From positions 1 to 29,153 of the forward strand of contig JBFXAN010000076.1 of assembly GCA_050184225.1 (NCBI GenBank): a stretch of DNA of 29,153 nt. The letters are read 5' to 3'. A program made the translations under genes and the position numbers. This document shows, piece by piece, positions 23,160 through 29,153 of the stretch. Position 1 is the first letter of the stretch. Each line of letters begins with the position of its first letter. Under the pieces are notes generated by a model. The model ran no database searches. It was not told the origin of the DNA and saw nothing but the letters and a program-made list of their open reading frames with translations. This DNA is from JBFXAN01 sp050184225 (GTDB lineage Bacteria; Chloroflexota; Dehalococcoidia; CAUJGQ01).

Positions 23160-23600
23160 TTACCGGCCCAACAGTCTCAACCGCAGGTCGATCAAGCGCA
23201 GGCGGTCCGCAATCATATCAGCATAGATTGCATCTCGTTCGGCCTCGGGGAACGCGACACGCAGGAGGATCGTGACATCCGGCGGGGAACGCCGTCCGAA
23301 GCGGACCGTGGCGGCGTGCAGTGAGAGCAGCGCCGACGCGGCAAGCAGCGCCTCTTCGCACGCTTCGCGGGCGGCAGCATCCAGACGCAGCGGAACTGTA
23401 TCGACACGCGGGATCGGCCAACCAAGTTCCGGCAGTGAGTCGAGGGCGGCGGTCATCGCACCGCGCTCGCCGGCGCCGCTCGCCGCCTCCAGCAGGCTTT
23501 CGGCGCGGCGGAGCCGCTCCCGCGCCGTGATCTGCGCCAGGTTGAGTGCGGCGCGGAGAGCGGCGTACTCCGCCGCGGTGAGCACGATCGCATCCGACAT
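23160..23600 (-). CDS. Small helical protein of unknown function
   Basis: A 146-residue protein, not recognised. It is Ala/Leu/Arg/Glu-rich and predicted mostly helical: a first helix pair at ~8-45 (AEYAALRAALNLAQITARERLRRAESLLEAA), a Pro-containing middle (LGWPIPRVDTVPLRLD) and two C-terminal helices ending in IDLRLRLLGR. There are no transmembrane segments, catalytic motifs or signal peptide. The start at 23600 has only a weak ribosome site. Codon use follows its neighbours, and the antisense strand has no plausible alternative, so it is probably a real gene. It is convergent with Uma2 and divergent from the LLM operon. Confidence 0.6.
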   Translation of the reverse strand: MSDAIVLTAAEYAALRAALNLAQITARERLRRAESLLEAASGAGERGAMTAALDSLPELGWPIPRVDTVPLRLDAAAREACEEALLAASALLSLHAATVRFGRRSPPDVTILLRVAFPEAERDAIYADMIADRLRLIDLRLRLLGR

Positions 23601-23717
23601 GGCGTCAGTATCCCACAGCGATGGCGCTCCCTTTTTCGCTCTTCGTTGTCCCGCGATCGCCCTGTCCCGGCGACGTCCCTCGCATGATTTTGGAATGTTC
23701 CTGCACGATTCATCCGG

Positions 23718-23745
23718 TTGACACTACTCAATGCTGTGGCACGAT
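23718..23745 (+). promoter_or_regulatory. Candidate promoter of the LLM-hydrolase operon
   Basis: A consensus -35 TTGACA (23718-23723) is followed 16 nt later by CACGAT (23740-23745), a weak -10 match. It lies ~75 nt before the ATG at 23818, which itself has a strong AAGGAGG site. The perfect -35 is notable in this GC-rich stretch. Confidence 0.4.
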
Positions 23746-23817
23746 GGCGGGGAAAGCGGCCGGCAGCGCCGCTCGATCGATTGAGATGGAGGAGAGCCAG
23801 GCAAGGAGGGAGAGTCG

Positions 23818-25080
23818 ATGAAGATCTCGATGTTTCACCTGATGCCCTATCGCGACCTGCCCGCCGATTTCGAGCAGCGGTATCACTCGGTCTGGGTCGA
23901 CCCGCCCTGGTGGGAACTGGCTGACGCCGAGCAGGTCGGCCAGTACTACAACTGGACGCTCGACGAGTTGATCCACGCGGCCAAGGCGGGCATGGATGGC
24001 GTCTGCGTGAACGAACATCACCAGAACGCCTACGGCTTCATGCCTGGCCCCAACCTGATGGGCTCCGTCCTCGCCCGCGCCACCGCCGGCATGGATGTGG
24101 GCATCGTCCAGATGGGCGCCACCCTGCCGACGACCAACCCGCCGATCCGCGTCGCCGAGGAATACGCGATGCTCGACTGCATCAGCGGCGGCCGCCTGAT
24201 CGCCGGCATGCCGCTGGGCAGTCCGATGGACGCCAACCTCTGCTACGGCATCCCCCCGATCGAGCAGCGCGACCGCTACTACGAGGCGCACGACCTGATC
24301 CTGAAGGCGTGGCAGGCGAAGGAGATCTTCGCCTGGAACGGCAAGTATCAGCAGTTGCCGATGGTCAATCTCTGGCCCAGGCCGATCCAGCAGCCCTATC
24401 CGCCGGTGTGGGTGCCGGGCAGTGGCAGCCTCAGCACCTGGGACTTCGCCGCGAAGAACAACCACTGCTACTGCTTCCTCAGCTACTTCGGCAACAACCT
24501 CGGCAAGAGGGTGATGGACGGCTTCTGGCAATTCGTCGACACGACCGAGCTGGATGCCAATCCCTACCGCGCCGGCTTCCTCCAACTCGTCGCCGTCTCG
24601 GAGACGGACGCCCGCGCCGAGGAGGAGTACTACCCACACATCCGCTACTTCTATGACAAATGCCTGCACATCGCACCGGAGTTCTTCTCGCCGCCGGGCC
24701 ATCAGGACTACCGCAGCCTCGTCAACAGCATGAAGAACCTGGCCTCCACCCAGGCGGAGATGATGGCAAAGATCCCGGAGTGGAAGTACAAGGACTTCGT
24801 CGAAAACCAGTTCGTCATCGCCGGCAGTCCGGCATCGGTCCGTGACCAGCTTGAAGAAGCGATCAAGAAGCTGCGGGTCGGCAACCTGATGGTGCTGCTC
24901 CACATCGGCTCGATGCCGCACGACCTCACGTTGAAGAACATCGACCTCTTCTCCAGGGAGGTGCTGCCGCACGTCCGCGACATCTGGGACGACGAATGGG
25001 AGAACCACTGGTGGCCGGAGCGCCTGCGGGCGAAGCGCGACCTGCGTGCTCCGGTTGGAGCGCCCGCCGGTGACGATTAG
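23818..25080 (+). CDS. LLM-class flavin-dependent oxidoreductase
   Basis: A 420-residue member of the bacterial luciferase-like (LLM) family, which use FMNH2 or F420. Seen: MKISMFHLMPYRDLP at the N-terminus, AGMDGVCVNEHHQNAYGFMP (about 57-76), a luciferase-type active-site block, VGIVQMGATLP and RVAEEYAMLDCISGGRLIAGMP (about 111-132), which is highly typical. Domains of this type act as monooxygenases (alkane, limonene or Baeyer-Villiger type II). The reductase partner is not adjacent. It heads an operon with two hydrolases at 24- and 40-nt spacing, so oxidation of an organic substrate followed by ester or lactone hydrolysis is the simplest reading. The substrate is unknown. Confidence 0.9.
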   Translation: MKISMFHLMPYRDLPADFEQRYHSVWVDPPWWELADAEQVGQYYNWTLDELIHAAKAGMDGVCVNEHHQNAYGFMPGPNLMGSVLARATAGMDVGIVQMGATLPTTNPPIRVAEEYAMLDCISGGRLIAGMPLGSPMDANLCYGIPPIEQRDRYYEAHDLILKAWQAKEIFAWNGKYQQLPMVNLWPRPIQQPYPPVWVPGSGSLSTWDFAAKNNHCYCFLSYFGNNLGKRVMDGFWQFVDTTELDANPYRAGFLQLVAVSETDARAEEEYYPHIRYFYDKCLHIAPEFFSPPGHQDYRSLVNSMKNLASTQAEMMAKIPEWKYKDFVENQFVIAGSPASVRDQLEEAIKKLRVGNLMVLLHIGSMPHDLTLKNIDLFSREVLPHVRDIWDDEWENHWWPERLRAKRDLRAPVGAPAGDD

Positions 25081-25104
25081 TGGCGAAACGAAGGAGCAGA
25101 CGAC

Positions 25105-25902
25105 ATGGTCGCGACGCAGGAGCGAACGGTCAGCGTGTGGCGGGACACGGTGCAGCCACGGGTGAAAGTCGCCGGTAGCGGACCGCCGATCGTCTTCTTC
25201 CACGGCGCCACCGGCCTCCAGTGGGATGCGTTTCTCGATGCGCTCGCCGAGAACTTCACGGTGTACGCGCCGGAGCATCCGGGAACAACGCCCGGCGATC
25301 CGGACGGGATCAAATCGCTCGACAATCTCTGGGATCTGGTCCTCTACTACTACGAACTGTTCGACCAGTTGGGGTTGGAGACGCCGGCGGTCGTCGGTCA
25401 CTCCTTCGGCGGGATGGTTGCCGCCGAGGTCGCGGCGACGAATCCCGCTCGCGTGAGCAAACTGGTGCTGATCGATCCGGTCGGACTCTGGCGCGACGAC
25501 ACGCCCGTGAAGAACTGGATGGTGATGCTGCCGGAGGATCTGGCGCAGGTCGTCTTCGCCGACCCGACCGGACCGGTCGCACAGCAGACGTTCGCTGTGC
25601 CGGATGACATCGATGGTCAGATCGACGCCCGCATCCAGATGATGTGGTCGCTGGCCTGCACCGGCAAGTTCGTCTGGCCGATCCCGGACAAGGGGCTGAA
25701 GAAGCGGCTGCATCGGATCGAGGCGCCGACCCTGGTCATCTGGGGCAAGGAAGACCGCCTGATCGACCCGGTCTACGCGCAGGAGTTCGCCGGCCGCATC
25801 CCCAACGCCCGCATCGAGTTGATCGACGGCGCCGGACACCTGCCACAGCTCGAACAGCAGGAGGCCGTCACTCCCCTGATCCGTGACTTTCTCAGTGGTT
25901 AG
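25105..25902 (+). CDS. Alpha/beta hydrolase
   Basis: A 265-residue alpha/beta hydrolase. Seen: the oxyanion block VFFHGATGLQWD (30-41), nucleophile elbow VVGHSFGG with Ser100, Asp217 in IWGKEDRLIDP and His245 in DGAGHLPQLEQQ. A Ser nucleophile points to esterase, lactonase or C-C hydrolase action, not epoxide hydrolysis. AAGGAG lies 8 nt before the ATG. It sits 24 nt after the LLM oxidoreductase and 40 nt before the HSL-type esterase. Its C-terminal 60 residues have a clear decayed relative at 28621-28830. Confidence 0.92.
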   Translation: MVATQERTVSVWRDTVQPRVKVAGSGPPIVFFHGATGLQWDAFLDALAENFTVYAPEHPGTTPGDPDGIKSLDNLWDLVLYYYELFDQLGLETPAVVGHSFGGMVAAEVAATNPARVSKLVLIDPVGLWRDDTPVKNWMVMLPEDLAQVVFADPTGPVAQQTFAVPDDIDGQIDARIQMMWSLACTGKFVWPIPDKGLKKRLHRIEAPTLVIWGKEDRLIDPVYAQEFAGRIPNARIELIDGAGHLPQLEQQEAVTPLIRDFLSG

Positions 25903-25942
25903 ACGACACCCAACAACCTGCCCATGACGAAAGGAGAACCCG

Positions 25943-26887
25943 ATGCCGCTCGACCCCCAAGTCAAGGCGCTGCTGGACCAGATGGCCGAGGCGGGCGCAC
26001 CCCCCTTCGAGAGCCTGTCGCCGGAGCAGGCGCGTGAGATGATCGTGCAGATGCGCGAGCTGGCCGGTGAGCCGGAGCCGGTTGCCAAGGTCGAAGATAG
26101 TCAGATCCCGACGCCGGACGGACCAATCGCCGTCCGGATCTACACACCAGAGGGGACAGGGCCATTCCCGATCCTGGTCTACTTCCACGGCGGCGGCTGG
26201 GTGATCGGCGCCATCGACACGATCGATGCGCCCTGCCGGGCGCTGGCGAATCGTGCCGGTTGTGTCGTCGTCTCAGTCGACTACCGGCTGGCGCCGGAGC
26301 ACAAGTTCCCCGCGGCGCCGGAGGACTGCTACGCGGCGACCCGCTACGTCGCCGAGAACGCGGCCGCCTACAACGCCGATCCGCAACGCCTCGCCATCGG
26401 TGGTGACAGCGCCGGCGGCAACCTCGCGGCGGCGGTCGCGCTGATGGCCCGCGATCGCGGCGGCCCGCCGATCGCCTTCCAACTGCTGATCTATCCCGTC
26501 ACCGACCACACCTTCGACACTACCTCGTACCAGGACAACGCGGACGGCTACCTGCTCACCAAGAACGGGATGGTCTGGTTCTGGGACCACTATCTCACCA
26601 GCGCCGAAGATGGCCACGATCAGTACGCCTCGCCGTTGCGTGCGTTGAGTCTCAAGGACCTACCCCCGGCCTTCGTCCAGACCTGCGAGTTCGACCCCTT
26701 GCGCGATGAGGGCGAAGCCTACGCCAATCGCCTGCGTGAGGAAGGCGTTCAGGTCGAATCGAAGCGGTACGACGGGCTGATCCATGGCAGTTTCCAGATG
26801 GCCGGCGTCCTCGACCGGGGAAATGAGATGCTGAACGATGCGGCGGCCCAACTTCGCCGGGCGCTGATCGCGACGCCGGTCGCATGA
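25943..26887 (+). CDS. HSL-family alpha/beta hydrolase (esterase/lipase)
   Basis: A 314-residue carboxylesterase of the hormone-sensitive lipase type. Seen: HGGGW (82-86) oxyanion motif, SVDYRLAPEHKFPAA (about 111-125), the nucleophile elbow GGDSAGGN with Ser156, Asp251 (CEFDPLRDEG) and His281 (DGLIHGSFQM). There is an N-terminal cap helix (~1-45) and no signal peptide, so it is cytoplasmic. Such enzymes cleave short-chain acyl esters. GAAAGGAGAACCCG precedes the ATG. As third gene of the LLM operon it could hydrolyse an ester or lactone made by the flavoenzyme, or activate the substrate. Substrate range cannot be read from sequence. Confidence 0.94.
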   Translation: MPLDPQVKALLDQMAEAGAPPFESLSPEQAREMIVQMRELAGEPEPVAKVEDSQIPTPDGPIAVRIYTPEGTGPFPILVYFHGGGWVIGAIDTIDAPCRALANRAGCVVVSVDYRLAPEHKFPAAPEDCYAATRYVAENAAAYNADPQRLAIGGDSAGGNLAAAVALMARDRGGPPIAFQLLIYPVTDHTFDTTSYQDNADGYLLTKNGMVWFWDHYLTSAEDGHDQYASPLRALSLKDLPPAFVQTCEFDPLRDEGEAYANRLREEGVQVESKRYDGLIHGSFQMAGVLDRGNEMLNDAAAQLRRALIATPVA

Positions 26888-26898
26888 TCGCATATGTC

Positions 26899-26921
26899 GG
26901 GGCGGACACTACGGCCGCCCC
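26899..26921. terminator. Candidate bidirectional hairpin between convergent genes
   Basis: GGGGCGG (26899-26905) pairs with CCGCCCC (26915-26921) around a 9-nt loop, in the 21-nt gap between the HSL esterase and the P-loop kinase and reaching into the last kinase codons. It is followed on the plus strand only by CAAAGG, with no U-tract, so termination would be weak. Confidence 0.3.
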
Positions 26922-27481
26922 AAAGGCGTTACCGCCCTCACGAATGCGAGGATGTCGGTGAGTCCGGGTACATAGCCATTCGTCGTATCGACGCGCAACA
27001 TCGGGATGTCGAGCTCGATCGGTTCGAAACGTCCAACTGCGACCGCTGAACGCAGCGCGTCAGTCTCCCCAAGGTCGAAATGCACCGCGTGGCGCTCTGC
27101 CCGCGCGATCCGTTCCGCGTGACGGTCGAGCAACGTCTGGAGCGGCGCCTCGCAGTGGATCAGTACCGGCCGTGCGCGGGCGATCAGCGGACCGAGAGAT
27201 CGCTCTGATAGACCCCGCCAGAAGTTCGACTCGACGATCAGGCCCGTTCCGGCGTCGAGCAACCAGCCGGCCGTCGCGTAGAGGAGTTCATGTGCCGCTG
27301 CTCCCAGCAGCTTCGACGCGTCGCGGTCCTCAGCCCCAAGCGCGTCGCCGAGGACTTCCTTGAAACCGTCCTTGGTCAGCAACGGCAAGCGTAGCTCAGC
27401 TGCCAGATATCGGACCAGCGTCGTCTTCCCCGCATTGGGGGCTCCGCTCACGATCACGAGCGCCGGACTCGGTTCATGCAT
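26909..27481 (-). CDS. P-loop ATPase/kinase-like protein (AAA_33 type)
   Basis: A 190-residue P-loop protein with Walker A GAPNAGKT (13-20), LPLLTKDGFKEVLGD following it, GLIVESNFWRGLS (Walker-B region and nucleobase/sugar site) and an LIHCEAPLQTLLDRHAERI lid-like segment with a run of Arg residues. This layout is that of small-molecule kinases (adenylylsulfate, chloramphenicol or zeta-toxin relatives). The substrate is unknown; no antitoxin gene is next to it, so a zeta-type toxin role is unlikely. It is convergent with the HSL esterase and divergent from the metallo-beta-lactamase gene. The ribosome site is weak. Confidence 0.82.
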   Translation of the reverse strand: MHEPSPALVIVSGAPNAGKTTLVRYLAAELRLPLLTKDGFKEVLGDALGAEDRDASKLLGAAAHELLYATAGWLLDAGTGLIVESNFWRGLSERSLGPLIARARPVLIHCEAPLQTLLDRHAERIARAERHAVHFDLGETDALRSAVAVGRFEPIELDIPMLRVDTTNGYVPGLTDILAFVRAVTPLGRP

Positions 27482-27645
27482 CGCACCGCCCCACCTCAGA
27501 TCGGGCTGAAAGTGTTACCTACTTTACAGCGGAACCCGCGCCCGCCGACGACACTGCCCGCACGCCATGGTGAGGCCAACCGCGGTTACGCCACATGCCA
27601 GACGCCGCGGTTGCGACGAGGAACGTTCGTTCAGGAGACTATCCG

Positions 27646-28482
27646 ATGACCAGCGATCAGAGCGACACTCCCGCCGATGTGAACACCACGGAGGTAGCCG
27701 GACCAGTCGCTGCCGCTCAGGACGAGGGACACGCGGAGTGCCAGACCACCCCGCTGACGTTTCTGGGAACCGGGAACTTCAGCGCGCCGGCACGCTATTG
27801 GAACAGCTTTCTGATCGGTGATCGGATACTCGTGGAACCTTCGCCGGCCGTCCTCCCCAACCTGCGCAAGGCGGGCGTCGATCCACGTGCGATCGACGTG
27901 ATCTTCATCAGTCACTCCCACGCGGACCACACGTTTGGCTGGCCGTTCCTGCTGCTCAGCTACCTGCTTTGGGATCGGCGTGATACGGATCTCTGGGTAG
28001 TCGGCCCACCGGGGATTCAGGGGTTTCTCGAAACCATGGTGCGCGCCGGTGCGATCGACCACATTGTGACGGCGTCGCGCGATGCTCAGGGTGGAGGGTT
28101 CTCCCTGCGCTATGTCGAGGTGAGTGGCGGGGAGCAGACAGCGGGAGACATAGGCTTCCGGGCGATTCGTGTCGAACACGACCCGGCGCTCGATTGCTAC
28201 GGCTTCTTGATCTCCGATGGGGCGCGCACCCTGGGATATTCCGGCGACTCGCGCCTCTGCGACGGACTACGACAGATCGCGAGTGGCGCCGATACGCTCG
28301 TGCTGGCATGCAATCAGCGCCACGAGATCACCCCCATCCACATGAACCTCGACGATGTGCGCACCCTGCGCGCCGAGTTCCCGAACCTTCCCTTTGTTCT
28401 CACCCATCGCGGTCCCGATGTGGACGGCGATGGCATCGACAATGTGATCGTGCCGGACGACCTCGAGTCGATCGCACTCTGA
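27646..28482 (+). CDS. Metallo-beta-lactamase-fold hydrolase
   Basis: A 278-residue MBL-fold protein of the RNase Z-like subgroup. Seen: TFLGTGNFSAPARYWNSFLI (about 38-57) as the first strand pair, ISHSHADH with His90, His92, Asp94 and His95 as zinc ligands, RVEHDPALDCYGFLI, GYSGDS with the bridging Asp and a CNQRHEITPIHM segment with the further His. The 35 N-terminal residues are acidic and low-complexity, likely disordered. AGGAG sits 8 nt before ATG 27646; the longer frame from 27595 lacks this. Substrate is not predictable. The neighbours give no further clue. Confidence 0.88.
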   Translation: MTSDQSDTPADVNTTEVAGPVAAAQDEGHAECQTTPLTFLGTGNFSAPARYWNSFLIGDRILVEPSPAVLPNLRKAGVDPRAIDVIFISHSHADHTFGWPFLLLSYLLWDRRDTDLWVVGPPGIQGFLETMVRAGAIDHIVTASRDAQGGGFSLRYVEVSGGEQTAGDIGFRAIRVEHDPALDCYGFLISDGARTLGYSGDSRLCDGLRQIASGADTLVLACNQRHEITPIHMNLDDVRTLRAEFPNLPFVLTHRGPDVDGDGIDNVIVPDDLESIAL

Positions 28483-28620
28483 GGTGCACGGCATTCTTAT
28501 TGGAGCCGCCCTGTCGTGGGCTTATGGTGGCGCTTCTGCAACGATTTGCCGGAGCGCCTCCACCTCCCCCTGATCCGCTTCAGGCGGGAAATCGGGCGAT
28601 GAACGGCTGGACACCCATGA

Positions 28621-28830
28621 TCACGGTCTGTACCTGGGATTAAGACGCCAACCCTCCTGCTCTGGGGTGCGGAAGACAAATTCGCCCACCGGTCTATGCT
28701 CAGGACTTCCAGGAGAAGATCCCTGGCGTGTAGCTGGTGACGACCCCCAACGTTTCGCACATGGTGATGGTCGAACAGCAGGATCGCATTGCCGAGGAGA
28801 TCGTCACGTTCGCGCGAGAGGAGGAACCGC
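28621..28830 (+). pseudogene. Decayed C-terminal part of an alpha/beta hydrolase
   Basis: Reading from 28636 gives GIKTPTLLLWGAEDKFA; after one missing base near 28687 the next frame gives PPVYAQDFQEKIPGV, a TAG stop (28731), then LVTTPNVSHMVMVEQQ and DRIAEEIVTFAREE. Restored, this is the end of an alpha/beta hydrolase with the acidic residue (GAED) and catalytic His (VSH). It aligns with the intact hydrolase at 25105-25902 (IEAPTLVIWGKED, PVYAQEF, EQQEA). The upstream part (28483-28620) has stops in frame and only hints of homology. A GC-rich repeat abuts the 3' end, and the frame runs into it. Confidence 0.85.
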
Positions 28831-28831
28831 A

Positions 28832-29018
28832 CCCCTCCCCCGGCCCCTCCCCCCGCTGACGCGCGGAGAGGGGTGCCTGATCTGGCTGTTGCATACCAGT
28901 ATTGCTCTCGCGACAGTCTGACCGTGGGATGGCCTGCGTTGGCAGTCCCGTGCCGGCGAGGCACCCCTCTCCGCGCCGCAGGCGGGGGGAGGGGCCGGGG
29001 GAGGGGCCGGGGGAGGGG
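28832..29018. repeat. 187-bp GC-rich inverted repeat with G-run tandem arm
   Basis: The left arm 28832-28878 and right arm 28959-29006 are near-perfect reverse complements (47/48 nt with a few differences near AGGCGG), around an 80-nt centre. The right arm ends in three units of GGGGGAGGGGCC (28985-29018), six or more G-runs that could form a quadruplex. Arms share GGAGAGGGG and CCGGCGAGGCACCCCT with the element at 19955. It lies between the hydrolase remnant and the last gene. Confidence 0.9.
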
Positions 29019-29065
29019 TCCGTCTGGCATACTAGATCCACACCAATGCTCAGAGGGGATACGAC

Positions 29066-29153
29066 GTGACTACGCATAACACGCCGGAGCGCGACATCAG
29101 TGATGCGGAGTTTGAGACGGCGGTGATACGTCGCTCGTACGACGTGCCCGAGG
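29066..29153 (+). CDS. Start of a gene, possibly SRPBCC/AHSA1-like (partial)
   Basis: GTG 29066 is preceded by GAGGGG at 7-nt spacing and opens a frame running off the window: VTTHNTPERDISDAEFETAV followed by IRRSYDVPE. The AVIRRSYDVPE ending resembles the first strand of SRPBCC/AHSA1 proteins (pattern x-RxxDAPPExVW), which bind hydrophobic ligands. Only 29 residues are visible, so this is tentative. Confidence 0.45.
   Translation, partial: MTTHNTPERDISDAEFETAVIRRSYDVPE

Noticed and set aside
23728..26088. A 786-codon open frame opposite the LLM and hydrolase genes
   Set aside because: It covers two well-supported genes and their gap; its composition (Asp, Val, Arg, Gln, His-rich) is typical of antisense readings, with no motif.

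Overview
The window is about 29 kb of dense, GC-rich bacterial chromosome. The gene content suggests an aerobic Chloroflexota member of the Thermomicrobia/Sphaerobacter type: an OpcA/G6PD operon with a transaldolase-phosphoglucose isomerase fusion, a HicB/DinB fusion protein, Uma2, LLM oxidoreductases, and several families of GC-rich intergenic inverted repeats. The lineage is inferred from gene content and not proven. No tRNA, rRNA, CRISPR array, transposase or phage gene was seen.

Region by region. (1) 1-2320, minus strand: a citrate/homocitrate/isopropylmalate synthase-family enzyme that most resembles Re-citrate synthase, preceded by a HAD-fold protein. (2) 2500-5186, plus strand: larB-larC (nickel-pincer cofactor synthesis) tightly followed by a SAM methyltransferase; larB appears to lack a standard start codon. 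(3) 5290-12572, minus strand: an operon read tal-pgi, gnd, zwf, opcA, then a HicB-like/DinB protein overlapping opcA by 4 nt. (4) 12699-14911, minus strand: promoter, cobalamin riboswitch, intrinsic terminator, then cobO, an orphan methyltransferase and a PduO-type adenosyltransferase. Two unrelated ATP:corrinoid adenosyltransferases therefore share one B12-controlled transcript. (5) 15050-19942: two membrane proteins, an epoxide-hydrolase-like enzyme, a class-V aminotransferase-fold enzyme and an SDR. (6) 20124-21072, minus strand: a PhaQ-like PadR repressor overlapping a phasin-like gene, with a dyad lying over the promoter; ispG is divergent. (7) 22493-23600: a Uma2-family protein and a small unknown. 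(8) 23818-26887, plus strand: LLM flavin oxidoreductase, alpha/beta hydrolase and HSL-type esterase, an apparent oxidation/hydrolysis operon. (9) 26909-29153: a P-loop kinase-like protein, a metallo-beta-lactamase-fold hydrolase, a decayed alpha/beta hydrolase related to the intact one at 25105, a large GC-rich repeat and the start of a further gene.

The strongest points for a second look are the dual-adenosyltransferase riboswitch operon with its unassigned methyltransferase, the PhaQ/phasin pair outside Firmicutes, the HicB-DinB fusion coupled to opcA, the Re-citrate-synthase-like enzyme, the CTG-start larB, and the decayed hydrolase bordered by a 187-bp hairpin element with a G-quadruplex-prone arm. 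No wholly new system is demonstrated.
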